In this document: piece by piece, positions 1 through 11,257 of the stretch
How positions within the stretch are numbered: the stretch's first letter is position 1
Layout: each line of letters begins with the position of its first letter
Assembly: GCA_945910005.1 (NCBI GenBank)
Contig: OX246746.1
Span: 40,244,005-40,308,004 of the forward strand
Reading direction: 5' to 3'
DNA length: 64,000 nucleotides
From: Isoperla grammatica
Taxonomy: Eukaryota; Arthropoda; Insecta; Plecoptera; Perlodidae
Notes under the pieces: model-generated
Seen by the model: the letters and a program-made list of their open reading frames with translations, nothing else
Databases searched by the model: none
What the model was told of the DNA's origin: nothing
Made by a program: the position numbers and the translations under genes

Positions 1-11
1 TCCAGTGGAAT

Positions 12-60
12 CAGTAGCGGACCCAGGGGGGGGGGGGGGGGAATGGGGGCCCCCCGCCCC
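12..60. repeat. G/C-rich TIR-like end of a possible hAT-type element
   Basis: The sequence CAGTAGCGGACCCAGG followed by a run of G and a C-rich block resembles the CAGTGGCG-type termini of the hAT MITEs just downstream. No matching opposite end was found, so this may be a truncated or degenerate element. Between it and position 377 I see nothing recognisable. Confidence 0.3.
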
Positions 61-385
61 CAGATTGTCCAACCAAAGGTCCATTGTCATTAAACAAACT
101 GATACTGATACATAGGGGGTAAGTCCTATTCGCCTCCCCCGCCCTCTCAACTGTATAACGGTTTCAGTTTAGTGATAATATCAAATAGGAACCTACAAAA
201 AAATCCTTCAGAATGAGGGTGTATTGTAACTTGATTTCTTCACTTGATTCAATATCGAATTAATCTAAAGTCACTTTCCAGGCACTTGTGAACAAAATTT
301 CACCGAATTTTTCTTTCGCTTCCGGTGGCTAAGGGCTCTGCACCAGACCGTGCTCTTGGCAGTACCACAATAAGTATTCAGGCAC

Positions 386-1039
386 CAGTGGCGTAACTAG
401 GAATTATTTCGGGGGGGGTTAATTAGGGAAAAGTGAGATGAGGGGACTGAAAGGGGTCTGGGGCGAAGCCCCAGCCGCCGGAGGCCATTTCGCCGAAGGC
501 GAAATTTTTTTTCACTTCTATAATTATTTCGTGCCTTTTAGACTCAAAGAATACTACTCGAACCACTACTCATTTGTTTGTATTATATTGAAGTTACAGT
601 GTTACAGTAGGTATTTTAGTTCTAAATAAGAATTGCATAGAAATTGTGTTTTTTATGTTTTATGGTTGTTCAATAATAATCTCAACATAAAGTGAAACAT
701 TGTGGTCACAAGTCACATACCGTGATATTGTAATATTAGATTAATGCATTTTTATTTATAGGTACCCTCACTTTTACTGGTTCGAGCGAAAGGTGTATTA
801 GTTGTAGATGAACACAAATAATATAATTGAATTATTGAAAGAAATTATATATCTTATCTCAGTGAAGTGGAAAGATAAATATAATGAAAATGTTGTTTGT
901 TACGATTGTTATACACTGATGTGGTTTAAGGATCTTACAATATAGTATTAAGTAAATGTATTATTAAGTAAAATCATTCTCGATGTAGTTTCGGGGGGGG
1001 TTTAAACCCCCTAAACCCCCCCCCTTAGTTACGCCACTG
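386..1039 (+). mobile_element. hAT-type MITE, copy 1
   Basis: A 654-bp element with inverted ends CAGTGGCGTAACTAGG / CTTAGTTACGCCACTG. It is flanked by a perfect 8-bp duplication, tcaggcac (378-385 and 1040-1047). An 8-bp TSD with CAGTGGCG ends is the signature of the hAT superfamily. There is no transposase ORF, so it is non-autonomous. The interior holds G/C runs next to both ends and a GC-rich hairpin module (about 452-485). It is homologous, in opposite orientation, to the element at 1143-1814. Confidence 0.9.
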
Positions 1040-1142
1040 TCAGGCACACGGACAAGCCACTATCAGGATAAAATCATGAGTTACCACTGCTGCTAACACC
1101 TAAATACAATGATAATTTCCTGGTGCGATTTTGTGCTAACAG

Positions 1143-1814
1143 CAGTGGCGTAACTAAGGGGGGGGGGGTTTAGGGGGTTTAAACCTCCCCCCCCCCCCCG
1201 AAACTACATCGAGAACTACATTTACTTAATACTATATTGTAGGATCCTTAAACCACTTCAATGTATAACAATCGCAACAAATAACATTTTCATAAAATTT
1301 ATCATACCACTTTACTAAGGTAAGATATATAATTTCTTTCAATAATTTAATTATATTATTTATGTGTTCACCTACAACTAATATACCGTTCGCTTGAACC
1401 AGTAAAAGTGAGGGTATACCTATAAATAAGAATGCAATGCATTAATCTAATATTACAATATCACGGTCTGTGAATTAAAATTTAAATGTATGTGACGTGA
1501 CCACAATGTTTCACTTCATGTTGAGGTTATATTGAACAACCATAAAACATTAAAAACACAATTTCTATCCAATTCTTATTTAGAACTATAATTAATACCT
1601 ACTGTAACACTGTAACTTCAATATAATACAAACAAACGAGTTGTGGTTTGTTCTTTGAGTCTAAAAGGCACGAAAAATTATAGAAGTGTAAAAAAATTCC
1701 GCCTTCGGCGAAATAGCCTCCGGCGGCTGGGGCTTCGCCCCAGACCCCTTTCAATCCCCTCGTCTCACTTTTCCCTGATTAACCCCCCCGAAATAATTCC
1801 TAGTTACGCCACTG
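1143..1814 (-). mobile_element. hAT-type MITE, copy 2 (inverted relative to copy 1)
   Basis: A 672-bp element flanked by a perfect 8-bp TSD, gctaacag (1135-1142 and 1815-1822). Its sequence is the reverse complement of the family member at 386-1039, including the hairpin module (about 1715-1749). The different TSDs show two independent insertions about 100 bp apart. Confidence 0.9.
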
Positions 1815-1974
1815 GCTAACAGTATCTGTATTGTGCAGAACTATACACTACCGTGTATAGAATGGCTTAATTAGTTGTTCACAAATCAAATTCCCGTTCA
1901 CAAGTGATTACATGGACGACATATCAATAAATAAATGTAAAGAAATCCGAATACCTTTCGAAAATCATTGTCAC

Positions 1975-2416
1975 CAGTGGCGTATCCAGGAATTGGGAAA
2001 GGGTGGGGGTTTCAACCCATATTATAGAGAGTGATGCCGAAACATAATTGGAGTTCCGGGGGGCTTGCCCCCCGAAAAATTCTCGTCAAGGTCATTTTAG
2101 TGCAAATCTGTGCGTTTTACAGCGGCCAACTGAAACAAGATTACTCAGTTTCTGGCAACACATTTTTTCCTTAGCACCGCTAATAAAAGAAACCTCAATC
2201 AAAAATTTGCATATTTTTCGTATTGCTTTTGCTTTTAATTACAACAATCAATATACAGTAATTTTAAAGTAAAACATCTAACTGTCTATTGAAATACTTT
2301 CTATTGATACTGTCTATTGAAATACTGTCTATTGAAATGTAAACGGTCATTTTCCATGTTTCCTTTGCAAAAGGGGGGGGGGGATTTGGTCCCCCCCCCC
2401 CGTGTATACGCCACTG
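1975..2416. mobile_element. hAT-type MITE of a second family
   Basis: Ends CAGTGGCGTATCCAGG / CGTGTATACGCCACTG. The flanks attgtcac and attgtctc agree at 7 of 8 positions, consistent with an aged 8-bp TSD. The interior contains a short GC hairpin (about 2056-2075). The left breakpoint of the 8.45-kb tandem duplication falls inside this element at about 2236. Confidence 0.8.
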
Positions 2417-2765
2417 ATTGTCTCTATCTCTTTGTTTGAGTCTATTTCAACAATCCAATCCGTTTCATAACAATCATGGCCTTCTAAGAACATATCAAAA
2501 CCTAACTCCAGACCAATGGATCACTATATTACATCACCAATGATCACCAATGTATTACACTATACTTATTTAAAGTGTATCAAATTCCAAATTCTCCCGC
2601 TGTCAACCATTGAACAGAATGTAAGCTCAAAGCGGTGGCACGGGTTTGTACGTATGCACGCACTAGATCTTTAAGCTTATAACAGCTACGTGTTTGATAA
2701 ATATGCATGAAGGTAGGATGTGGTGTGGCGAACTAACCCGCCAATATTTAAATTTTATTTAACAT

Positions 2766-2773
<8 letters not shown>

Positions 2774-2807
<34 letters not shown>
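2774..2807. repeat. (AT)17 microsatellite
   Basis: Perfect AT dinucleotide run. The copy in the second block (11225-11254) is 30 bp, four bases shorter, one of the very few differences between the blocks. Confidence 0.95.
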
Positions 2808-2810
<3 letters not shown>

Positions 2811-3359
2811 TATGACAGAATGACACATTATACTAAAACGTATCAATATATTTTATTTTCGCTCTTGGCCAAATTTTCCGTTACCCATTATTTAGTTCCG
2901 TGGGGGGTCGTAAGTAGGACTAAACGGAGGTTCGCAGTAACTTTTCTACAATCGCCCCTCGCATGACTGAAGTCTAGATCTTTAAGCTCCGTGTTTGATA
3001 AATATTATACTCACGTGATTTAAACCCCACTAATTTGTAAGTATATTATTCACAGGTAGTGGGACACACACATATAATTCATCATTTGTTAGAGGTGAGG
3101 TGAGCGATAGACCACCTTGATGATATTGAGAGATTTCACCACAGCATATTCTACCATCAACAAAGTTCCTAAATTCTAATGTTGTATAATGTATATGCCG
3201 CATCTCGTAAGCTCGCAACTCGAAAAAGACGGCAGAGGATTTGCGTTTTAGTTGTAGCAAGGATTCTTCCATTGTGCACATAATAAGAAGTGAAGTGCGT
3301 GAGCAAGGACGGACGTGGTCTTCATCTTCGGGGTGCAGATATATCCGCTGCCACTGGCT

Positions 3360-3474
3360 TAGACAAATCTACGTTATATAACTTCATTTATAGGACTCGG
3401 TCCCAGTATTCGCTTTATGAGTGAGAAAATCTCGGAATAAACTGTGGCTGAGATCGAACCGATGACCTCACGGA
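3360..3474 (-). repeat. tRNA-Lys-like SINE head and body fragment
   Basis: On the minus strand a stretch resembles the 3' half of tRNA-Lys(CTT), with gctcttaatc as anticodon loop and GGTTCGATCTC as an imperfect B box, followed by a non-tRNA body. It is cut at a TTAA by the foldback element beginning at 3479. No complete tRNA fold is present. The second copy is at 11807-11921. Confidence 0.45.
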
Positions 3475-3478
3475 TTAA

Positions 3479-3815
3479 GAGCGAAGGATACCTCTACATC
3501 AAAGACCGCAAAAAATTTTCATTTTTTAACTATATCACAAGATTAAAAGACAAAATCGAAAATCTGAGTAATCATAGCGCTGTAATTTGGTAAGCCCTAC
3601 AGACTGAATGATAAATGTATTTAACATTATAATCATGACTGTTTAATGAAATAAGTATCAAAGTCATACTGATTATAATGTTAGATACATTTATCATTCA
3701 GTCTGTAGGGCTTACCAAACCACAGCGCTATGATTACTCAGATTTTCGATTTTGTGTTTTAATCTTGAGATATGATTAAAAAATGAAAATTGTCTGCGGT
3801 TTTTTAGATATACCA
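3479..3815. mobile_element. Foldback (long inverted repeat) element, TTAA-associated
   Basis: Two arms of about 140 bp are inverted around about 3640: the left arm has accgcaaaaaattttcattt and the right arm aaaatgaaaattgtctgcgg. The same family recurs at 43636-44030, where both ends abut TTAA. Here only the left TTAA (3475-3478) is intact. Non-coding. Second copy at 11926-12262. Confidence 0.7.
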
Positions 3816-4434
3816 CTGTATCTAACGTTTATTTATAACTCGCGCAACGAAAGACGAAGTGTCAAAATTCAAAACTTAACCTATTACGTTGCCAAGAATA
3901 TGGGTTCAAATTAGCGGCACCAGTTAGTTCTAGATGAAATATACCAAATACATTTTTTATCAATTCAGTTTATTGTAGCCTTCATCAAAGTTACAATATA
4001 TACTGCCATAAACTAAATTCTGATCATATACTAGAGACATGCATATACTGTACATTTTGCCTTTGGTAGGTATCAATTTATTTTTCTTCATTGGACTTTT
4101 TTTTCTTTCTTTTCATTAACTGCATCGTCACGCCTGGTGTCCCCCAAGCCCAAGCTTATCTACACCAAGGTTCCCTCTCTCTCGCCGTTCTTCCTCTTCT
4201 TTTGTATCGAGTCCCGTGGCAGGAGTCTCCCTCCTTCGCATCTTCTTCTTGGAATCGCACTTCCTTACCCCTGCTCCATTTTATCTTACCTCTTGTACTG
4301 GCTCTTCTTTCTTCCTTCTTTTGCGTCATGATGTATCCCCCTTCCTCTCCGTCTGCGTCTATAATATCTTGTTCCAGGTCTTCTTTCCTTCTTTTCCATA
4401 CTTGAATCGAGAATTCTTCGAGTTTCTTATATGA
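3816..4434. other. No gene; 3' flank of the minus-strand LINE relic
   Basis: The T/C-rich stretch at 4081-4400 (A/G-rich on the minus strand) lies just downstream of the last recognisable LINE codons and may be its 3' untranslated region. The ORFs here are low-complexity and not credible as genes. Confidence 0.4.
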
Positions 4435-5509
4435 CTACTGATTATATAATAGCAGGCCAAGCTCTCCGCAGTTTCTAGTTGTTCTTACTTTATCTTCTTC
4501 CAACACCGCTTGTCTAATGTCCGAATATTCCTCGCACTCTAGCAATACATGCCAGACATCTTCCAGTTCCCCACATCTGCATACGTCGTGGTCTTCCAGA
4601 CCTAATCTCTTGAGGTTGGCGCGGAGAGGTACATGGCCCGTTATCAAGAATGTAAGTTCGAACTAGTTCCACTCTTGCCTTTCCTCAATTACAGGTATGA
4701 ATTTCCTTGTAATTTTTCCTTTCTCTGCAGTATCCCATCTTTCTTGCCACTTGTCGTAAAACAGCTCTTGTATTCTTGCTCGTTTGCATCTTATATGTGT
4801 TTTCCTTTCTCTGCCTTGGAGTGCCGTTGTGCGATTTTCGATGGTTTCCCATGTCTTCACTTGGTCCTTCCTGATATAGTGCCCAACTCCTTCGTTATAG
4901 GAACTTCTAGGTCCAGATGCAGCTTTCCGGCAAGGACGCATAGGGCTTCAGTAGACACAGTCCGGCATGCTCGTGTGGTTTGCAGTAGTAGATATCGCTG
5001 CAGAGTATACACTATACAGCATCCTTTGGATCCGCACTTGTATACACTTATGCATCCATACAGACGCACCATAGGTAATGATCGGCCCCGCAACCGCATC
5101 AAACAGAATCCCCATCGTTTCTTAATTTATCCCCCAGTTTTTTTCTGGTAAGTCGATCGTTTTAGCATTGCAAAGGTCCTCATAATTTTTTGCCTCATAT
5201 GTTTGACGTGGGGTAGAAAGGTTAATTAGGTTCTCGTCCAGAATAACTTCTAGACATAGATATGCATCGACGAAGACTATAGTTTTGTTTCCCAGTTTGA
5301 TGTTCGGTCTCTTATTTTTGGATAGCAGCTACCTTTCAGCATCATGCATTTAGTTTTTATTGCAGAGACTTCTATTTTGTGTATGTTGTTCCAGGTGTTT
5401 GACTGGCTCAAAGCTTCGTTTGCTGTGGTCTCTAATTCTTTCCTTGAATGTCCTTCTATTATTATAGCCTTGTCGTCCGCATAGCACACTGTTGTCACTG
5501 TTGTCACGT
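4435..5509 (-). pseudogene. R1/I-like LINE relic, 3' part (RT YADD to C-terminal zinc knuckle)
   Basis: Minus-strand fragments in several frames read as the second half of a LINE ORF2. First comes an RT motif with VCYADDKAII (about 5480). Then there is a weakly conserved thumb or RNase H-like stretch (4941-4663). Last is a C-terminal segment with TGHVPLRANLKRLGL and a Cys-X-Cys...His...Cys pattern (4647-4435), typical of the R1/I/LOA group of non-LTR elements. The pieces are separated by frameshifts and stops, so it is dead. The first half of the same RT lies at 6763-7012, with a plus-strand LINE inserted between. Copy 2: 12882-13956. Confidence 0.75.
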
Positions 5510-6762
5510 CGACAGATCAATTTTATTAAAACAAAACTTAAACACTATGGTATGTCGGGTAGTGTAATTGCATGGTTTGGTAGCTACCTGAAAGATAGAA
5601 AACAAAAGACTGTTTTTGAGGGAGTGTCTTCTGAGCCAATTACTAACCAATTTGGAGTTCCTCAAGGGTCAGTTCTTGGCCCACTACTGTTTATTATTTA
5701 CATTAATGATATATACGTGTGTATTCAGAAAGGGTTTATTAACTTATTTGCGGATGATACTCTATTATCGTTCTCTGATATAGACCTGAAATATATTATT
5801 CATATTATCAATGAAGAGTTACAAAGATTGTATAAATGGCTTGTCAGAAACAAACTGAACTTAAATGCAAGCAAATCAAAATTAAATAATGTTAATTAAA
5901 GGTATGAAGAGTGGACATAATATAGACAAAATGGGTGCACAAGAAGATATTGTTATAAATGGTGTGAAACTTGAAATTGTCAAGGAAATGAAATATTTAG
6001 GATGCATATTAGATGATCAACTTAGTTTTAAGAACCATACGAAATATATTCAAAGTAAAATAAGTATGAAAATAGGCTTTCTCTATAGAATGACAACATA
6101 TCTTTCACCTTGGTCAATTGATTTAGTTTATAAAGTTATAATCCTACCACATTTTCAATACTGTAGTACAATTATGTTTGGAATATCTGAAAATGATAAA
6201 AGTAAATTGCAATGTTTACAAAATAAAGCCATGAGGATTGTCCTTAAATGTGGTAGGGATACAAGGATTACGAGAATGAGTAAGGCTTTGAATTGGTTAA
6301 CTGTAAGGCAAAATATAATATTTAATAGTCTAATTTTTATGTATAAACTAAAGAATAATTTTCTCTCAGAATATTTTGATAATTTACTACAATTAAGAAA
6401 AGATATTCATGGACATTTTACAAGGAAAAATGATAGTTTTAATTTTAGAAGAGTAAATAAAATGAGCACGCATAAAACCTTATTATGTGGTGGGATGATT
6501 GAATTCAACAAACTCCCAAATGAAGTGAGACTGGAAAAATCATTGTCAAGGTTTAAAATTAAATGTAGAAAGTATGTAATCAGCTATGTTCAGAATTAGT
6601 ACCCAGTTAAGACATAATGCTTGTATTGGTCATAGTTTCTATACGTTAATTTATATAAAGTTTATGTAATAAGTATGTACCAACATTGTCTTTGTAAGAT
6701 ATACATGTAAATGTAATAGCGGTAAGCTAAATAAATACATTATTATTATTATTATTATTTTC
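5510..6762 (+). pseudogene. CR1/Jockey-like LINE relic inserted in the minus-strand LINE
   Basis: Two overlapping ORFs (5492-5899 and 5889-6599) form a 5'-truncated reverse transcriptase broken by one frameshift. The first carries GVPQGSVLGPLLFIIYIND and the FADD catalytic box, starting at the palm domain. The second carries the thumb (YCSTIMFGI, QNKAMRIVLKC) and the usual C-terminal FNKLPNEVR motif. It ends with AATAAATAC and an (ATT)n tail at about 6735-6760, as expected for a 3' end. The endonuclease domain is missing. AT-rich codons set it apart from the host LINE. Copy 2: 13957-15209. Confidence 0.85.
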
Positions 6763-7012
6763 TTGCTATCTCGCCGTGTCCTCATCGAACACCATATTCC
6801 AAGCTGTTGGGCCGATGATTGAGCCTTGAGGGCAGCCTCGTTTTATCACCCGTTCTATGGATTTGTCCTCTGTTTTGATTATTGCTCTTCTTTCATTGAA
6901 GAGATCTTGCAGGATTCTCCATAGGCGCCTTGTGCGTCCCAGTTGTCTCGCTCGTCGCACGTGCTAGGCCACCAGACTGCGTCAAAGGCCCCTGCTATGT
7001 CATTTGACAGTT
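6763..7012 (-). pseudogene. R1/I-like LINE relic, 5' part of RT
   Basis: Minus-strand reading gives DIAGAFDAVWWPS, a classic RT motif of the R1/I group. After a frameshift come a linker and RGCPQGSIIGPTAWNMVFD, the motif preceding YADD. It breaks off at 6763, where the plus-strand LINE tail begins, and resumes at 5509. The element is 5'-truncated near 7012, so no endonuclease domain is left. Copy 2: 15210-15459. Confidence 0.75.
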
Positions 7013-7702
7013 ACATTTAGACCGGAAATATACCTTATTTATTTTCTTACCTTTGCAATGAAAACGAAATAGGGCGTTTTATTGACAAAACAAACCGAAT
7101 AATGTAGCTTTCTAACGACATGCATGTCGCATGACCAACGAGTTCCAGGGACCACGAAGCAGAGATAAGCAGTTGAGCACTGCGATTGTGTAAGAGCGTC
7201 AAGGTTATATTTTTATCCCGTCTTCCCTACAACAATGCATATCTCGTGGCGATTTTGTTACATTTCATAGCGATATTATTCACGTTTGAGCTAGGTATTA
7301 TATAAAAAATATATTTATTTGCGTCTTTAATGTTCACAATACATAAAGGTATACTTTCAACATGAGTTAATTAATACATAGTTTGGTTTCTATATACAAT
7401 TTTTAAACTTTTTAACGTGTCCCTATACCTCCGTCTAGTACCAAGCAAATCCGCTAGTTAGGCGCCACTGGTCAAAATTACGCGGGGTTTGAATTTGGAG
7501 TGGTCCCTTGTATGCCGACAACTTATCAGACGTCTATGAATGGAAGGCGTCTTCTGTTCATGTGCATAGAGGAATGCGGGCGGAAGACAGGGGTCGGTTA
7601 TCGCTCCAAAGTGGCCGGTCGATATATATAATATTACTTCATTTAGCTACAAAACTAGTGTACTGTTTAATTGTATGTATATGGAGCAATCGTCATAAGT
7701 TT
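7013..7702. other. No gene; solitary hAT-like terminus at about 7470
   Basis: AT-rich non-coding sequence. TAGGCGCCACTG ending at 7470 looks like the right end of a hAT-type element, but I could not find its left partner. The second copy lies at 15460-16149. Confidence 0.35.
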
Positions 7703-7772
7703 TCTCCGACTGGGATCGAACCAGCGCACTCCGACATAACGTACCAATGCTCTGGCATAAGAGCTCATCTAA
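7703..7772 (-). repeat. tRNA-like SINE head
   Basis: Minus strand: a D-stem GCTC/GAGC pair, a weak anticodon arm and a good T-arm, CTGG-TTCGATC-CCAG, with a consensus B box GGTTCGATCCC. The acceptor stem does not pair and no CCA follows, so this is a tRNA-derived SINE or pseudo-tRNA rather than a working tRNA. Copy 2: 16150-16219. Confidence 0.55.
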
Positions 7773-8640
7773 TTGCTGAACGTAGCAATTTACACATTTA
7801 TGGTTCTTGTGACCCACGACTATTTCAGATCGTAAGATCATAATTAGACCGCCAAGCTGGCGTACACGGGTTCTATTCTAGTTCGGGGCAAATATCATTC
7901 ATTACTCATTAGTCTCTTGTTACAATCGTACAGTAAATTAGAAGTGATTCAACGGCAACTTTGAACACTGTCTTGTATTATTTATTATCTAAGATTGTAT
8001 ACAGCAATTCAGATTTCCAGTTTGTTTTCTTTAGTCTTCAAACAAGTGTAGCTCGGTCAGTTTTTACAATAGAATCGAGATTCGAAATTTGGTATCTATA
8101 AAATAATGAAAATAAACACATACAATCACTATAAATATGAATGTCGATAAATTGTACTGGCGGTCATTTCTGGTGTGTTGTGAGTCAGCCGTCGACCTAC
8201 GAGTGTGATAAGATATGTTCTGAAATATGATCCGACGCAGGTGCAGAACGAAAGATAACAGCGGACTCGAGCAACCTTTCCTCGCAATCGAGTTGTGGAG
8301 AGGGTAACACATACACACGCCTGATAAGACCAAGCCCGTCTATTATGTTGTTCCCATAAATCACAATAAAAATTAGTATTTGATAAAAATATAAGTGGAT
8401 ATACATTCGATAGAGAGCGTGCGAAGATTTCAGTCAGGATATTTTTTATAGTGGTAGCATATATTTACTGCGAAACATTATTACGTGTATTTGTTGAATC
8501 TACGCACTGTTGTTGCGTCAAACTTGAATGGATTATGCAAATACAACAGTTACATAGCAGTGAATTACCAATTATTATAAAAGGTTTGTTACATTATTGT
8601 TATATACATCTTTTATGCGATATATATGTACCGGTATACG
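7773..8640. other. No recognisable feature
   Basis: AT-rich sequence with short ORFs on both strands, none with family resemblance. Repeated at 16220-17087. Confidence 0.4.
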
Positions 8641-9326
8641 CAGTGGCGACGCTAGGATGTTGCATTAGGGGAGGCGGTTCAGGGGCGAGTATGCCAGTTG
8701 GGGGCGCAAACACTATCGCAATCTGGACGTGTAAATACACCCCCCCCCCCCCCCCCGACATCGTGTACCCTTGGATTTCGGATTGTTGTACTAAACTGGA
8801 AGAAAAAGTGTTTTTATGCTCGTTCTGGTACTAAGCATCAAACCGCAGGACGACTTGTTGCAAATTGATAACATTGACGATTGATTTTTCAATGGATAAT
8901 ATTGTCAAATCTCTAAGGCGATTGTTGCAAACGTACACCACGGAAGGTGCGCTCGCAACCTGCGCTTGATGCAGGATAACAACGAATGAAGTCACGCAAA
9001 GTTAAAAGTTAATATTCACCGAATAATTGAACCATGACTGAAGGAGTGTCATGAAAATGTTAATTGCGTTCTTCGTTCTGTCATCAGAACGTGGTCGGTA
9101 ACATTACAAGAATTGGGATTTTAATAAAATAATTAGTCCCTATGAGAGTATATCTTTACAGTATACAGTATACTCTTAAAATGTAAATACATAAAATATG
9201 GAACGCGGTTTTGAATGCATAGCGATTGTCCAGTAATAAATACTGGTTGGGGGGGCGACTGGGGGGGCGAAGGCGATGCTCGGGGGGGCGACTGCCCCCC
9301 CTCGCCACCCCTTAGCGTCGCCCCTG
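8641..9326. mobile_element. hAT-type MITE, CAGTGGCGACGCTA family
   Basis: A 686-bp element with ends CAGTGGCGACGCTAGG / CCTTAGCGTCGCCCCTG and a perfect 8-bp TSD, ggtatacg (8633-8640 and 9327-9334). The subterminal regions are G- or C-rich, including a C17 run at 8740-8756 and repeated gggggggcgactg at 9247-9300. There is no transposase. Confidence 0.9.
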
Positions 9327-9363
9327 GGTATACGTTGTACTTGTGAATGTCATTTGGCGTTGT

Positions 9364-9394
9364 AATAAATAAATAAATAAATAAATAAATAAAA
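9364..9394. repeat. (AAAT)n microsatellite
   Basis: About eight AAAT units directly right of the hAT MITE. Second copy at 17812-17842. Confidence 0.9.
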
Positions 9395-10684
9395 TCAATA
9401 AACATAACAATAACAAGTGATCACGAAACCATCATACCACATATTACTAATCAACCCATATTTAATATTATTATGTGACATACAAACAACGAATTTTCGT
9501 CCTCTAATAAATTATAAGGTCTGGTTGACTATGCAGCTCCCCAAAACACATTCATGGATTCTCATCTCAATAGGCCTACTGGTGATTCAGGTTGAGAGTT
9601 TGTCTAAAATGGTGTAAATTGATAATCTTTACAACCTACAAAGTGTATAGTAGATTTCTTGTGGATTAGACCGATAATAACACAAGTGAAATTTCGAAAT
9701 AATTGTAAGCGTAGGTGCAGGCGAGCATCGTTGAGTTGCATTTCAGTATCGAACTATCCATGCGGTACGACCACATAATTATAGTGTAATTAGGTATGTG
9801 ACAGGTGACAAGCTTCAATCTGTTCCAAAGTTGCATTTTGTCCTTCCCGCGAATGAATGGTCAACTTACTACCGAGTTCCAAACACTGCCACTCTAAGCG
9901 CTCCTTGTCGAACAAAATAATTCTTAAAATTTTCAAAACTAACTTAATTGATAGTTTGAGAACGGTGTAAGATATCTTAAAAAATTAAAAAGCATTCAAG
10001 GTCTAGAACCAAATGCAAGGTCGTACCGTCGGCCTTTTGTTAATATCGTATCATATTCACAAACAATGGGTAATTTAATTGAGTTTCATTAATTATTTTT
10101 TTCATTGAAGTCGAGTTTCAAAATTGAAAATATACCTGCGGTTAGACCTTAGAATTTATGCGTTTTATGCAAAAACGTTTGAATTTCGTTGCTGGATTAA
10201 TATTTGGTCTAAATATCGATCTAGAACTCAATTTTACAGATGTTAATTAAAAGAGCATTAACATTATGTAATTATAGAGATGAGTAATCAATTTATAGAT
10301 ACAATTGAAGCTGATGATTTAAGCTTTCTAAAAAGTCCACGATCATCTTCATAGCTTTATTAGTTCCGAAGATATGGGTACTTTACTCCAATGTACGGCA
10401 AACTATGTTGCATGCCCCCTTACCCCTCTAGCGGGCCATAGCAGCTGTAAAGCATGCACGGTGTATGTAGACGGTGACTTAGAAACAGCCATAGCAACGA
10501 AGCACATAATAATTAATAGTAATATTAATATGTCTCCCACTGTCAAGTCTGCTTTATATGAATAGCAACACCCAATATTTACTGATATTCTATGAAAATA
10601 GGTTTGGTATTATTGTGTTTATAGTAATTGGGCTTCACAATGTATTATTAGGCGAACTAGACATTAATTCGATTTTATATGATT
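9395..10684. other. No recognisable feature
   Basis: AT-rich unique sequence at the end of the duplicated block. Short ORFs (for example 9417-9617 and 10374-10565) lack family resemblance. Repeated at 17843-19132. Confidence 0.4.
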
Positions 10685-10686
10685 CC

Positions 10687-10867
10687 TAATTACAACAATC
10701 AATATACAGTAATTTTAAAGTAAAACATCTAACTGTCTATTGAAATACTTTCTATTGATACTGTCTATTGAAATACTGTCTATTGAAATGTAAACGGTCA
10801 TTTTCCATGTTTCCTTTGCAAAAGGGGGGGGGGGATTTGGTCCCCCCCCCCCGTGTATACGCCACTG
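10687..10867. mobile_element. Truncated right part of the hAT MITE (copy of 2236-2416)
   Basis: Identical to the right half of the element at 1975-2416 and ending in the same TIR. The left half is missing because the duplication breakpoint lies within it. Confidence 0.9.
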
Positions 10868-11216
10868 ATTGTCTCTATCTCTTTGTTTGAGTCTATTTCA
10901 ACAATCCAATCCGTTTCATAACAATCATGGCCTTCTAAGAACATATCAAAACCTAACTCCAGACCAATGGATCACTATATTACATCACCAATGATCACCA
11001 ATGTATTACACTATACTTATTTAAAGTGTATCAAATTCCAAATTCTCCCGCTGTCAACCATTGAACAGAATGTAAGCTCAAAGCGGTGGCACGGGTTTGT
11101 ACGTATGCACGCACTAGATCTTTAAGCTTATAACAGCTACGTGTTTGATAAATATGCATGAAGGTAGGATGTGGTGTGGCGAACTAACCCGCCAATATTT
11201 AAATTTTATTTAACAT

Positions 11217-11224
<8 letters not shown>

Positions 11225-11254
<30 letters not shown>
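11225..11254. repeat. (AT)15 microsatellite
   Basis: Copy of 2774-2807, four bases shorter. Confidence 0.95.

Positions 11255-11257
<3 letters not shown>

Larger units (their letters stand above)
2236..10684 (+). repeat. 8.45-kb tandem duplication, copy 1
   Basis: This block recurs in direct orientation at 10687-19132. Offsets are 8451 before the AT microsatellite, 8447 after it and 8448 after the poly-C tract at 8740-8756, so the length differences I found are in simple repeats: (AT)17 versus (AT)15 and C17 versus C18. Long ORFs across the block are identical in the two copies. The copies are separated by two bases (cc) at 10685-10686. Confidence 0.95.

Noticed and set aside
3030..3281. 83-codon minus-strand ORF (and copy at 11477-11728)
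   Set aside because: No family resemblance or splice context. Its identity in both copies only reflects the recent duplication.
7703..7772. A functional tRNA gene on the minus strand
   Set aside because: T- and D-arms are present, but the acceptor stem does not pair and the anticodon stem is mostly wobble; better explained as a SINE head.
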